Assembly (NCBI GenBank): GCA_025330725.1
Contig: JAIWND010000023.1
Coordinates: forward strand, 310,001-374,000
Origin: Chlamydoabsidia padenii
Lineage: Eukaryota > Mucoromycota > Mucoromycetes > Mucorales > Cunninghamellaceae
DNA length: 64,000 nt
Direction: 5' to 3'
In this document: positions 11,029 through 23,351 of the stretch, one piece after another
Layout: each line of letters begins with the position of its first letter
How positions within the stretch are numbered: the first letter of the stretch is position 1
Position numbers and translations under genes: made by a program
The notes under the pieces: generated by a model
The model's input: the letters and a program-made list of their open reading frames with translations, nothing else
Databases searched by the model: none
What the model was told of the DNA's origin: nothing

Positions 11029-12363
11029 TTATGTATCGCTGAGGCCACGGAGTTCTTTTGATTCTTTTGCCTTTTCCATGATTGCAGTGTTGTACGCAGT
11101 TGGGACCTTGTGATTATCTTTTCCAGCAACAATCTTTGGGATGTTCTTTAAAACTAAAAAAGTAGGGGGTGGGGCGGGAAATCAAAATTAATTGGTGAGC
11201 ATTCTATATACAAAAGAGGATACTTTACCTTGAGAAGGGACACAGCCACCTGGCATATGGTCACAGGTGCAAGTACCACCCAAATAGCTAGGTAGGTTTT
11301 CCGCAGGGATATATTCCAATAAGGTCGATTGGTAATCAGTACCGAGGATCTTGACTTTATCAATGGTACCAGCATCCAACCAGGTCTTGACAATCTTCCA
11401 AAGATAAACAAAAGTGCTGGGGGTATTGACTAGAAACAATTTACCAAGTGTTTCAGGATAGTAAGATAGATCCATATCAGTCATCATCTTCATCAAATTA
11501 ATGGCAGGCATGTGGAATTCTAAAAGAAAAGGGGGAGGAGAGAAAAAAAAAATCAATTTAAGCGCCGCTTTGAAATGCATGAATGATCCAACTTACGATG
11601 TAATCCCATCCCCGTACAATCAAAGATGACAGTTTCCCGACTGATGACTTTACCCGCCTTTTCAGAACAATCTTTCATTACCACACGATGTAAGAATTCG
11701 TTACAACCTGCATGGAAATGTGAGAATTCATCCTGAGTAGTATATTTCCCAAGCTTCTTGGCACGATGAAGTCCCTGCCAAAAAAAAAAAAAACAGACAT
11801 CAGACATCCCCCTTATTATTTTTTTAAAAAAAACTTACTACACGTTCAATATAGATTGGATTTCCTTCTTTGTCTGTTTTATGCAAACAAGATCCACCGA
11901 GGTATTCATTGATTCGAATCACACTTTCGGACACACCAGGACCTGTCGTGACATTGCGATCAGGAATCAGAGAATAACCACGCACAGGGATTAAAACCGG
12001 AAGACCATTTTCTTTAGTGGCTACAGGGTAAAGGTCCATATCTTTTTCTTTGCGCCACATAAAAGTTGATATCACTTGCTTGGATGCAAGATCCTAATGC
12101 CCAAAAAGAAAATAGTTAAAATCCCGATCGAGAAAGTGTCGTTTTTTATGATATTCAACTTGCCACATTCCAACATCGTGCAATCAAGAATCTTTCAAGA
12201 TACTATATGATACCAAAATAGAAACGCATTAGTATTGTCATTTAGAAAGTCCTTAATGCCCTGATGATCTTACCTCGTCAGTCACTGCAGGGTATCCTTT
12301 CAATTGAGATCGTAATCGTGCAATAGCCACCGCCTTATCTTTTTCAGTTCTAGCAGATACCAT
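11029..12363 (-). CDS. Sec14-like phosphatidylinositol transfer protein (CRAL-TRIO)
   Basis: Lipid-exchange protein of the Sec14 family, expected to move phosphatidylinositol/phosphatidylcholine between membranes and stimulate phosphoinositide synthesis. Six exons: 12363-12274, 12202-12164, 12093-11839, 11774-11597, 11519-11229, 11153-11029, giving 325 residues. The CRAL-TRIO N-domain has the YLERFLIARCWNV helix. The lipid-binding domain carries VIFDCTGMGLH, YYPETLGKLFLVNTP and the Sec14 signature IPAENLPSYLGGTCTC. The second intron starts GTG/GCAAGT, so either a GC donor or a GT three bases earlier is used; both keep the frame and the GC reading keeps the conserved Val. A promoter motif lies at 12472-12486. 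Confidence 0.9.
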
Positions 12364-12471
12364 TTTAATACTATAAGAAAAATATGAGAGTATGAAAGGA
12401 AGAAAGAATTAAAAATGATTTTATTACCCCACTTTTCTATTCAAGCAAGAATGGTCCCCTTGAATATATAT

Positions 12472-12486
12472 TTCAAATCCCGACGC
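12472..12486 (-). promoter_or_regulatory. CGGGATTTGAAA motif upstream of Sec14-like gene
   Basis: Gene-strand reading GCGTCGGGATTTGAA, about 110 bp before the ATG. A second copy, TCGGGATTTGAAT, at 12608-12620 is followed at once by ATTCATGCAT (12624-12633). Confidence 0.5.
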
Positions 12487-12789
12487 ATGATCATGATTTC
12501 TCAAAGAATGCTATAAAAGAAAGTCGAGTCCATATTTGAGTAATCGGAATGGCAAACAATCGAAGCCATATCGAAAAAGATCTGTCAAGAAGACATTAGC
12601 AAGATAGTCGGGATTTGAATTGTATTCATGCATATTGGAGCACGCAATCAAGTCCCAAGAATGGTCAACATTTTATAGCTAGGTCTAGTTTCATATAGAT
12701 CCAATAAGATCAAGAAAGTTTATTGAGGCAAAAGAATAACAAAAAAGATACAACTAATGCTATAGTAAGTTTTTTAAAAAAAAGACTAG

Positions 12790-14616
12790 CTAGTACAAAG
12801 AGTTAAACGAGATGAATAAAGCAATAAAGAGGGGCCCATAGAGTTGACCAAACCACAGACTGCCAAATAAGGGGCCATGCCGAGAAGAAGAAGAAGAAGC
12901 CGAGCTGGTCGAGCCACCGCCATTACCATCAAACGACGACGACGACGTCCCTTTCCCATTAACAGTCGCACCCATTCCCTTGGCGGGAGCAATCCCTACG
13001 ACATTCTTGCCCATATCAAACACCAAGTAAGAGCTACGCAGCATAGAGTCACCAATCAAAAACATATTTGAGCCCAAACCACCACCGGATCCACCTACAG
13101 GTGCAATACCAAACAAACACGTCCTTGCAGTTGCAGCTGTTTTGCCATCGAGAGGAATCACCAATTCGGATGCCTTGACAGCAAAAGTGACAGGAGGACT
13201 AGTCAATGATGGACTGGTTGACATTTGTAATTCGAGAGTAGCTGTAGATGTCGCCGTGGAACAATCCACCACCAATAATCCAGATTGTCGATCAAGTTGG
13301 AACCCATTTGAACCTGCCATGGCGGTTGCGATCGAAATGGCCACATCGTTGGGTAGATAAGTCAATGTCGTACCAGTATCGAGAATAAAAGCCCCGGGTT
13401 TTTGTAGTTTGAATTGTGGATTTTGTTGACGATCATTACTACGACTGTTTCGTACAGCGATGCCTTGACCATACACCATCCAGTAATAGTATCCTTGGTA
13501 ATCCGATGTAGTTGTATTGTTTGTGTCGCTCTTGTGAAGATATTGATCAATCTTGATGTCGAGATGCTCCAAATCAATGGTTCGAAGGTGATGTTTTTCT
13601 ACAAAGGCACCATCCATGTTACTGTCGTCATCATTATCGTCATCATTATCATCGCCGCCTTCGTCACCTCCATAACCACCTTGACCATTTCCTTCGCCTT
13701 CAGGAGATGGACTAGGATGACTTTGCAGTTTAGCCACAGGAAGATAAACCAGGTCACCTTCAAATTTTGACGTATCCACCCCGCCAAAGATGATTTCACC
13801 TGACCAGCCAAGTTGTGATGCCGAATTCATGTACACCGAAAAGATAGGTTCTTGAATCAGACCTTGTTGTACCAAGTTGAAGACAAAAGGTGTGTACGCT
13901 GGATTGTTTTGTGTCGTTGCTGCTGTTAGTTGAGGATAACCCAAACCGAGGATTCCATTAGCATCAAGGGTACCACCTGGAGAAGAGGAGGAGCTACTAT
14001 CTTGAGGTATGAGAATGTCTTTGGTGTGTGTCGCCAAACCGAATTGTTGTTGAGATACTTTGGCTCCAGATACCATGACCGTGTCTTGTACATAGGTGCC
14101 ATTAACTGAGCCTATACCATACTGGATACTAAACTTTTCTTGCATCGTTTGGAAGGTCGAGGATGAAGCTGTGTTAAATCCACCAAACGGACATGATGTT
14201 TTGTCGCAATTACTTGAAGGTACCCACAAATCAGCACTGTTGAGAGAGAGAGAGAGAAAGAGAGAGAGATTAAAGAAAAAGAAAGAAAGAGAGAAGAGGG
14301 AAAAGATTTACCTTCCAGTGTCCAAAGTGACGGAAAAATTTTGAGGCGGAGTTCCAACACCGATGGAGATCAAGTATTGGGACCCTTGATCATTGTAAAG
14401 TGATGCCTGATAAGTCGAAGCCTGTCCTCTTTTCTGAAGTGGGATGGACGCATAACGTTGTTTCTGACGTAATCTTGCTGTTTCTAATATATCCAATTCT
14501 TGTGGTTTGCGTATGATTGGCATCCTAATCATCCCCTTTGAGTCAGACGGTTCATTGGCATTTACTCCAGCTGCCACCGCTAAAGCACAAGCCAAAGTTA
14601 AAGAGATGTATACCAT
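12790..14616 (-). CDS. GPI-anchored pepsin-like aspartic protease (yapsin type)
   Basis: Secreted or cell-surface A1-family protease, 583 residues, exons 14616-14312 and 14236-12790. A signal peptide (MVYISLTLACALAVAAG) and a propeptide ending in a Lys-Arg site (KR, residues 62-63) precede the enzyme. Catalytic motifs are DTGSADLWVPSS (Asp about 99, split by the intron inside the Ser codon) and ILDTGTTLTYLP (Asp about 388). An acidic D/G-rich insert (about 283-308) sits between the lobes, like the processing loop of yapsins. The C-terminus has a Ser/Gly-rich stretch and a hydrophobic tail ending FISFNSLY, a typical GPI-anchor signal. The frame stays open upstream, but only with a TTG, so the ATG at 14616 is the start. 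Confidence 0.92.
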
Positions 14617-16240
14617 TGTAGCAAATAAAAATAGTGACAAAACAAACAAACAAAAAGAGAAAAGAAAATAAAACAAACAAACAAATCAATGGCATTGTCA
14701 ACTTGCTAAATTTTCCGTCACTGTAAAACAGAAACAAAAACCGATCTATTCCCGAGACCCTACCCACCAAGAACATGATCTTACTACCTACACTGTTTTT
14801 GATCCAAAAATGTTAAAGTGTATGTGTCAATAATAATCAATGACACACATACAATATTGACATCACCAACACTTTTTTTTTTTTTTTTTTTCCAGATCCA
14901 TCCATACTTTATGCTCCAAGAATATCGTTTTTTATTAATCAAGTAAACCAAATATCATCTATAGTATAACAAAATAACTATCAACCTACATCCTGCTAAA
15001 ATCCAATAGTCGTCTATTTCATCAAATAAAAAATAAAAATAAAAGAGCAATTTGTTCCATGTGAGTTGATTCGGATCCCCATGTTATGTCCATTCCCCTC
15101 CCCTGTAACCAGATACATAACCAAGACAGTTCCATCTAGTGTTTCACATACTAATGTCCCTGACAAGAAAGTCTTTGTCCTGTAGACCAAGTATACGAGG
15201 CATGGTCCCAGATTCCCGACTTGACTTGATTACCACCTTTTACCAACCGATCGCATCCTTTTCCTATATACACAGACAAAAATAAGAATCAGTGTTAGTA
15301 GCATACCAGACTTTTCCCTTGAGCGTTTTTCTTTTTTCTCATCCATGCCGCCTATTCGCGAAGGGTTTCTTTCATTATTAAATTAGACCTCACCTTTAAT
15401 CCATAACAAAGTATCCTAAACAATAGAGATGTAACGTCATCACCCAAGCGGATAATGGTAAAATTATGTTAGTAGTGTTATGTTAAAAGTACTTTGTTAT
15501 TGATTCTATTACCACTTTATTTTTGTGAGAAGGGGAAGAAAGAAAGAAAGAAAGAATCGAAGACTGCAAAAAAAGGCGGAAAAGGAAAAGGAGAAAATCG
15601 GCGTTTGAATATCTGTACCCCTGAAATTTGAAACTTGTTCAAAACATGCAACATGATAGGTTGATATGATCTAGGATTAGTATCTAACCACCATCCCTTT
15701 ATATATATCATATATCAAGTGCCATATGAGAAAATCGATCGGGGCTATGCACTTTTGATGTAATCGGTGGGTATACAATAGTACATATGACAAAGAGACA
15801 TTCTTACAATGAACCCTTTTTCTAACAAAATGTAGAGTTTGACATGTATATATAGGCGCATTATCATAACTAAAAAAAAAAAAAAAAAAAAAAAAGTCGG
15901 GACATGTAAAGGCATGAATCAGGGCAGTGGCTAAGCTGTCGAAGCAAATAAAAGGAGGTATTGATCAGTGAGATTTAAGGTTGTCCTATTTGTTAACGTT
16001 CTAAAAAAAGCTACAAGCCTATTCTTATATGTACATTCTACAAAAATAAACAACAAACACATCATTTGAATCATTTGCAAAAACAAGGTCGTTTTCGGGA
16101 TCTCACCTTCTTTTTTATCTTTCTTCTTCTACTTTTTACTTTTCTTTACCTCTTTTTTACTTTTTTCAAACGCATACATATGACATGTATGCATGAAAAA
16201 ACATCTATTGATGAAAGAATGGTTACAGTATAAAGTCAAT
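14617..16240. other. Intergenic region with possible spliced short-ORF locus
   Basis: No firm gene. On the minus strand, a CGGCGTTTGAATAT motif read on plus (15599-15612) precedes a C/T-rich leader, a donor GTAATA near 15518, a CTAAC branch-like site, and GT-AG-bounded pieces 15415-15394 and 15263-15151. The last pieces encode about 44 residues (with GKGCDRLVKGGNQVKSGIW) but no ATG joins them in frame. T-tracts lie at 14873-14892 and an A-tract at 15872-15894. Confidence 0.35.
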
Positions 16241-16830
16241 ATGAATATTTGGTTTTTACTTTTACTCTTTTGGAACTGTCAAGCTAAACCAATATCTTCC
16301 GACAACCTTGTTACCACACCCACAGCATCAAACTCATCAGCATCACCATGTAAGTAGAGTGAAAGTAGTGGAAAAAAAAGAAGGTATACCATTAATGCAT
16401 TGAATACAAACAGTTGAAACAGAAAACACAGTTGCATATATTACATTATACCCTCAAAGATGGTCTTTGGTAAAGAGTGAAAATCATGCAGATTCAAACC
16501 CCGCACCCATCCTGCTTTGATTTTTTTTTTTTTGACAGACAGTTTTTTTATATGATATAGATTATCGGCATTGTCTTTGCTTCTATCACTTTTTTCTTTC
16601 TGGCAATAGCAGCGGCATTAACGATTCACATGAGACGAATAAAAAGGAAATCTAAAGAATTGAAATCAGTACATTATATCAACTCGACATTTATACGTCC
16701 CCAACAACCCACGGACAAGTCTTTGACCAGTTTGAATCATCTCTTCTTTCGAAACAAGCAACTCCCACCTGTCATCGATCCACAATTACAAAATGCAATA
16801 CATAAAGCTTCGATGATTCCATCTTTATGA
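16241..16830 (+). CDS. Small type I single-pass membrane protein, unknown
   Basis: Three exons, 16241-16349, 16414-16469 and 16561-16830, give 144 residues. A signal peptide (MNIWFLLLLFWNCQA) is followed by a short Ser/Thr-rich ectodomain of about 35 residues, a transmembrane helix (IIGIVFASITFFFLAIAAAL), a basic stop-transfer cluster (RRIKRKSK) and a cytoplasmic tail of about 65 residues with several Ser/Thr and proline pairs. This layout resembles small fungal wall-stress or adhesin-like receptors, but no domain is recognisable. Phases of both GT-AG introns agree and the joined frame is open, so the model is sound while the function is unknown. Confidence 0.7.
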
Positions 16831-17223
16831 TCTTATCATATTAACCAATAAAATCACTGTTTGATCAACTGCTGTACCTTTTTGTTTAACATTCACAAAA
16901 AGTCTGTATCACATGATTCTTTCTTTCGCCCTTTTCTATCGTAAACCTTTTTGATAAACCTTCATTATGTCATAGTAAAAGGCAAATGCGGATGTTTATC
17001 GGACCCTTTTCACTGTAATGCCTCTGACATATCGGGGTTTGAATACTGATTTTCGAATGCGGGGTAGTGGGGTCCCGTGGATTGACACTGAAAAAAAAAT
17101 AGCGCTAACCAGTAAGATACTCTAATGGGTCATTAAAAAACGTGGACATTGTGATGTAAGGAGATCGAAACAAAGGTGTCACGAGATGAATTTCTCCAAC
17201 CCTTTTCATCATTCACATGTCAA

Positions 17224-17236
17224 GCGGGGTTTGAAC
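17224..17236 (+). promoter_or_regulatory. GCGGGGTTTGAAC motif upstream of PEX22
   Basis: GCGGGGTTTGAAC, about 110 bp before the ATG at 17342; a related TCGGGGTTTGAAT lies at about 17032-17044. Confidence 0.45.
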
Positions 17237-17341
17237 AAAGTCAAAGGACTTAAATATATCTTGGTTTTTGGGTTTTTTTCTCTCTCTTTCCTTTTTTTTC
17301 CTCCGCCTTTATTTAAATTTTTGATTTATATCTTTTGAATC

Positions 17342-18391
17342 ATGACAGCATTGATACACTCGAATTCCAAAATGACTAGTCGGTTGTTACCCATTTGGTT
17401 ATTGCGCATGGTGGGTTACTCTTCTTTGGCAATTACCCTTATTAACTTTGTGATTCTTCTGTGTCGGCGGTCTCCTCCAACACGTCAAACTATTAAAACG
17501 ACTTCTCCATTCACCATCGACTCTTATCAAGACGAACCAGTACAGCAAAAGTCATTAAGGAGAACAAGTAGTAGCTTGGCAGACATATATTATGACAAGG
17601 TACAACAAAAGAAAAGAGTTACTTCAATGATATGTCAACTAAACCCTTCTTCTTAATAGTCTCCTCCAGTATCAAGATCCTCTCCTTCTCCTCCATACAC
17701 ACGTACTCTTTCTCCACAGCAGAAACACCGATGGGGGTCACGACTAGTGGATAATGTACTTGCAGCAACTTCTGTCCTGAAGAAGAAGAAACGATTAACC
17801 ATCTCTTTAAAAAACGTAAGTCTTTACCATGATCAAAAAAAAAAAAAGTGACCCGGATCTAATTACCTCCCTCTTATTATATAGACAATTCTGTGGAATC
17901 CATCTCAAGATGTCAATGTATCTAATCATGCATTCCATGAAAATGCTATCCCACTTCTCACTCGCCTCTGCCAACGCTATGAAGTCTTTTTGCTCATCCA
18001 TACCAACAATGAAGACGACCATCACCAAATCCAACGTCTTCTTTCTCCCGTCATCTCTCCAACAACACAGCCTCCTCTTTTGGACAAATCAAGGTTAATC
18101 TATTGTCAAGATGAAATGGCCAAGGTGGACTTGATCAAGAATGTTTTGTGCCCGACTATTCATGTCGAAGGTGGATGGGAATTGGATGATGGTGAAGACA
18201 TTGTCCGTAGTTTACACTCTTCTTCTGTCAGCAAACTGGTCTGGGTGATCACTCGCCGTCGGCGCACTTCTTTTAACAAGGAAAACATCAAATCTCAAGA
18301 CCAGGATTTATTGCTTGATACTGTGGAGCTGACTGATTCTCTTCTGGATACCTCCTTAGCCCGTGAAGCTGGGATTACCCTCGATGGATAG
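17342..18391 (+). CDS. PEX22: Peroxin-22 (Pex22), peroxisomal membrane anchor of Pex4
   Basis: Pex22 is an integral peroxisomal membrane protein that docks and activates the ubiquitin-conjugating enzyme Pex4 for receptor recycling. Exons 17342-17599, 17660-17815 and 17885-18391 give 306 residues. An N-terminal membrane segment (LLRMVGYSSLAITLINFVILL) is followed by a Ser/Pro-rich linker with basic patches and a globular C-terminal domain. That domain runs TILWNP, LLTRLCQRYEVFLLIHTN, LIYCQDEMAKVDLIKNVLCP, IHVEGGWELD, KLVWVITRRR, which parallels the strand-helix order and the 'CxxExxRxxFVRQLxPxxHID' segment of plant and yeast Pex22. Pex22 diverges fast, so the call is good but not certain. Confidence 0.75.
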
Positions 18392-18935
18392 TACCCTTCT
18401 TTGTGTATAGATTTTGATAGACCTTATATATCCCTCCCTCCCCCTGGTTTAGTAATACCTATTTACCAGTTTACATGTATTCACCTTGTATTTATCTTCT
18501 TCTCAATTATAATAAACAATCGTTTTACTACTTCCTATCATCCTGAAGCGGGGTTTTTTTATGCAGGGTGCTGTTGGGGGTGATTATGTATGTATATGGA
18601 CTTGAGGGCAATTAAGGGACAGACGGGATTTAAAATATACTTGGAATGTTGACCCACCATGATCGCTTGGGTGGTGTAAGGGTTTATATGACAATCCAAT
18701 CTATAAAATAGTTGCTTGTATAGACCAATATTAATAACGACAATACTCCATCATTTAGTAAGACAGGGTTAGGGTATAAAGTAGGTTTTTATTGATAAGA
18801 TACACATTTACTATTCTAAATACATCATCTTCACTTGATAAAAAGATCCATCATTTATTTCTATGAGCATTGTGATCCTGGCACCAAAATATCAATTTCT
18901 TTATTTACACAAGACAAAGTCAACTAAATTAAAAA
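18392..18935. other. Convergent intergenic region
   Basis: Separates the 3' ends of PEX22 and CWC22. It holds AATAAA-type polyadenylation sequences near 18511 and a GACGGGATTTAAAATA motif (18622-18637) that is not next to any recognised start codon. Confidence 0.5.
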
Positions 18936-20926
18936 CTAGCGCCGACTACGTTTACGACCCCTGCTTCTATCGCTACCGCGGCTACTATAACCGCTGCTGT
19001 AACTATCACTATCACTTCCACTGCTGCTGCTGCCACTGCTGCTGCTGCCACTGCTGCTGTCAGAATCGCTATCGCTTCCGCTACTGCTGCTGCCACTGCT
19101 GCTGTCAGAGTCGTCCATCTTCATGATTTGTTGAGGTGCCGTTCGTAACCAGTCGCGCAAATCTTCAGTCAAAGCACCAAGACCAATACTTGTCCAGTAG
19201 TTGATAGCAAAGCGGGTATTCTTTGGGTTGTCTCTTGGGAACATACCAGCAAAGTTGTCGACAAAGTCAGGATCTTCCAAACGCGCCTTGAGTTTCTTGA
19301 GTCCCATGAATTCACTGATTTCCTGGAATAAGATCTTGATAAAAATACGTGATGCCGAGGTCGTATCGTCTTCGGTGAGGCGGATCACAGAGAAACAAGT
19401 CCATGGTAATGAGTCGGTGAAGAAGATATGTCCAAAGAGCTTGGCAATGTTTCGTAGGCGATTGGTTTCATAGCGGTGGACAGTTTCGAAGGTTTCGTTG
19501 AATGCTTGGCCAAAGTTGTCCAACCATACCCGGCTCATTTTGCAAAAGCGTTCAGCCATAAGACCATAGAACTTGAGGTAAGTTCGTTCTTGAGAGCAAC
19601 ATTCGATGATCATATTACAAAGTTCGATCTAATTCCCTCCCAAAAAAAAAAAAAAAAAAAAAAAAAAAAAGCGACAGTTAGTAATTGTGTCTTCATTTTC
19701 TTTTTCTCCTTACCTCTTGTCCTTCGGGAATTGTCAGTTTCATCAACTTGTGACAACATTCTTCAAAGTCCACACTAGACATCACAGTCAGATAGATACG
19801 TCGTCGTAGTTCCACCACATCAGCGCCAGTTTCATCCCGTATATTCATGCCTTCTTCTTCATCTTCGCTTTCGCTGTCTTCATCCGATCCGCTATCACTG
19901 TCGCTGCTTTCAGAATCGGCATCCGAGCCATCACCAAGGATTTCCGATTTGATGGTAGCATACTTGTCTTCGTTTTCTTCATAGTTGGGGTCGTATTTGA
20001 ATATGTTGAGTTCGTCTTCCACTTCGAGGTCTTCGTCGTCCAGAGCAATTTGATGTGTGATCTGATCGTCTTCTTCCACCAAATCCAGTTCAGTCGCTAT
20101 GGGTTGATTGTCCTTGTATTTGTCCTTGCGCACCTGGAAGAGTACTTCGATCATGTATTGGACCCGTTTGTCGATATCGCCTTCGTGGAGAATGGATCGG
20201 AATCGTTCAAAGATACCATTGTCGACTTTGGGATTTACCGCCGCCAAATGAGCACCTACTTCACGCATGAATCCAACAGCAATTTCAACCGAATCGTCAG
20301 TAGGTCGTTCCAACATTAAAAAGAGCATTTGCATTGCCAATATTTCTTGTACTACTAGTTGATTCGTAAGATGAGCAATAAATCGACAAACCGCCAAACA
20401 AGCAGTCTAAAGGTATAATGTGAGTGTGACAGTTTGTGTGTGTTTTTTCTTTTTTTGAAAAATAGGAAGTATACATTACCTTGTCATTTCGACGGAAGGA
20501 GCGACGAAATTGTATCACTAATCTAGTAACGAGAAGACCACCAACAGAAGGTAGTTTTGTATTGATCACCGCCACCAGACTTGCATAGATAGGAGTAAAA
20601 GGTATACTGGCGGTTTGAGCTTTCATAATACTTTTGCAAAACAGACCACGACCACGGACAAGGTTTTCGCCAAAGAGTTCGGGGACAATCATCTTGATAT
20701 TAGCCATGTTGACCTTGTTGATAAGACCATTGATGGACTTTTTCAAAGCTTCCCAAGTCATACGTTGATATTCTTCACTTGATTTATCGTTGAGATTTTG
20801 TTGTAATTGGCGCAGGCGATGAGGAGGAATGTAGGCACCACCACCCCGGGTAAGTTTTAAAGAATCCACTTGTTGTGATATACCAGTTCTTTGTCTTTTC
20901 GCAACAACATCATCAGTGTGTGCCAT
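18936..20926 (-). CDS. CWC22: Pre-mRNA-splicing factor CWC22
   Basis: Spliceosome component that prepares the catalytic complex and, in many eukaryotes, brings eIF4A3 of the exon-junction complex. Exons 20926-20480, 20406-19714 and 19628-18936 give 610 residues. [12 protein letters not shown] (about 28-39) precedes the MIF4G domain (about 55-280); an acidic linker rich in D/E/S (about 300-345) leads to the MA3 domain (about 350-470, opening with [18 protein letters not shown]). The C-terminus (about 554-610) is Ser/Gly/Asp repeats then SR/KRSRR, an SR-like tail. The frame continues 10 codons upstream only via TTG, so the ATG at 20926 (good context, A at -3, G at +4) is the start. The second intron contains a long poly-A/T run. 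Confidence 0.95.
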
Positions 20927-21102
20927 GTTGAGAGTTGATAGATCAAAGGATGACAAGAAAACAAAAGAGAGAAGGAAAAAAATTGGCGGCCGAAAACTCT
21001 TTTTTAAGAGGTGACGCGGAAAGGCATTTCTATTGGCTACTGGATTTCAAATATTATTTATAAACGACCAGCCCTGATTTCTTTTCCCTTTCTTCTACCT
21101 GA

Positions 21103-21137
<35 letters not shown>

Positions 21138-21145
21138 TTGTCACT

Positions 21146-23351
21146 ATGGATTATAACTGGCAAACGAGTTTCTGGAGAAAACCGGAACAACAATCACAGC
21201 AACTACAACAGGATCGATCTTTTATACTTCCAACAACTAATCGTCCATCACACTTCACTGATGCTGCAACCTACATGCACAACTTCAAAGTCCAGCTTGC
21301 GCGGGTGAAATTAAAGGTCCCTGTTGTTGATCCTATTGGACTCGAAGTCAACTATCGAATAGCTCGTAGTCGACATGGAAATCGCGGTGACTTTGACGAT
21401 GATCTATCGGTTATTTCTTCTAGCGACAGGTCAACCTTTAAAAAATTCAAGCGACGATTCGGGCAGAGACGACCGTTGCGTGAACAAAACCGCGAACAAC
21501 AACAATCTTCTTCCCATAGTCATCAAATGGCCAGCTCTCCACCAACTCAAAACTTACTTGGTGCTCAACCATTCCAAGATTTACTCGATACTCAACAGAC
21601 TCAACATTATAGTCAACTGGGGCATCAACAACTTGCTCCCCGCAGACAACAACAATTCTTTGAAACAGCTTCTTCTTACAATCAACGAATGGTCAACACT
21701 TTACTAGCTCAAGATCCACTCGGCTCTCCTTCAACTCAAGATTTGCTTGATACTCAACAAACTCAAGATATGCCTGATACTCAACAAACTCAAGATATGC
21801 TAGGTACTCAGGATTCGGTCATTCTTGATCGCCAGAGACAATACCCCGATACCCAGCAATCCGATAAACGATCAACTCAACAATCGATCCTGCAAACGGC
21901 CAAACAATCATCTCAGCAAACAACTGAACGACCTACTCAACAATCAGCCAAACAATCAACTGGAAAAATGGATCAACAATCGATTCAGCATGAATTCCTC
22001 CGGTCTACTGTAGCGGAGGAACCACCTAGTACGACTATGGATTGGGAAATTACAGCCAAAGAGCCTCGAACTCAAACAAGGAGCTCATTGACGGATTTTG
22101 TCGACAACCTGCAACGCGAATATTTCCCGGAACGATCATCTAGCCCGAAAATCGAACACACCAGCGAAGCAATCACTGATATCGATAGGGACGACTCATT
22201 CTCTTTACAGCATGATGATAATATCAGTGGCAGCTTGGCATTACAGCAAAAGAACAGCAGTAATAACTTGGACTCGGCATCGCAGCAGCAGGGCAATCAG
22301 CAAACGAACAAAGTGCCTACACCCAAAGAAAGGCAAGTTGGATATAGAAGGGAACAAGTGATACTAACGTTTAATTTTTATTAGGATCTCATCAACGGAC
22401 AAGATGGACATGGAAGGGGACAAGCAAACGATGGTAAACGACAAACGGATACCGTCATCACGAACAGGGAAAGCATCCACCAGCAAATCAGTCACCTTCA
22501 ATGATCAAGATCAAAATGACGAAAAGGTTGGCGAACCATTGTATGGGTTTACCTATGACGATACCATGGTGGTGGACTATATGGATTACAGTGACAACAA
22601 AAATCATGATCATTCGGACTTGACTACAAATGGTGATCAATCAAACTTTGTTATGAATGACAATCAAATGGACTTTACCGTAGACGGTCATCACTTGGAA
22701 CAAGGGTAAGATAATGAATAGACTGCTTCTTTTATTAACTGACTTACTATATGTCTTATATCAGATCAATGCTCAGCCGCCATCGGATAGATACACATGA
22801 TAACTTGTCAAGAAAACTGCTTAATAGGAAATCAAAGTAAGAAGAAAAAAGAAATGAATCATGTCAATATGCTTACTTGTCTATTTATAATAGTGACCGT
22901 AAATTGATTACGAACAAAGATCTGAAGGCAATGTTCATGTCAGCCCTTCCCCCAAACATTGTATTGAAACCGGAAAGCATGCGCGAACTCGAACACGTGT
23001 AAGTGAAATGCATGAACTTCAAAATAAAGCAATTGACTGGTTACTCTTTATCATTTAGGACGGATTGTTACCTTGACCAACTGTGTACTGATTTGACTAC
23101 TTTAGCAGACCATGCTGGAGACAAAGTTATCGACAAGGACCATATCGAGCTGTTGATGACCAGGTAAGAGAAAATATAATCAAATTGACTTTTCCCATAA
23201 TTAATTTTTTTTTAATGGTAGACAACGGCTGCTTGATAGTGGCAATAGTCTGGAAGCATTGGCACACGAACACTTACCGCGGGAACTCTGGGATGAAATC
23301 TGCGTATCAGCTATGAGTAACAATTACTTGTACCCCAAATATTCAAAATAG
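21146..23351 (+). CDS. Kinetochore protein CENP-T (Cnn1), Gln-rich N-terminus
   Basis: Inner-kinetochore histone-fold protein that binds Ndc80. Six exons: 21146-22332, 22385-22705, 22765-22836, 22894-22998, 23059-23163, 23222-23351, giving 639 residues. The C-terminal part (about 525-639) matches the CENP-T histone fold and its extension: LEHVTDCYLDQLCTDLTTLA, then DKDHIELLMTRQRLL, then AHEHLPRELWDEI. The N-terminal 500 residues are disordered and Gln-rich, with tandem DLLDTQQTQ-like repeats (21575-21810) and QQSAKQST-like repeats (21860-21990). The first intron uses a GC donor (AAGAAAG/GCAAGT); the GT alternative four bases on leads to an early stop. Mucorales are reported to lack the centromeric histone CENP-A, which makes CENP-T functionally interesting here. 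Confidence 0.82.
21575..21990 (+). repeat. Gln-rich tandem repeats inside CENP-T gene
   Basis: In-frame degenerate repeats: a unit of about 9-12 codons around TQDLLDTQQ (about 21575-21810), then shorter units around QQSxKQS (about 21860-21990). Confidence 0.6.
22333..22384 (+). other. GC-AG intron in CENP-T gene
   Basis: Donor AG/GCAAGT and acceptor TTATTAG. Only this junction keeps the long downstream frame (KSVTFNDQDQN...) open. Confidence 0.65.

Noticed and set aside
14617..14676. Upstream start for the aspartic protease (adds a second hydrophobic stretch)
   Set aside because: The upstream codon is TTG, not ATG; sequence is a T-rich leader.
20927..20956. Ten-codon N-terminal extension of CWC22
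   Set aside because: Would start at TTG; the ATG at 20926 has good context.
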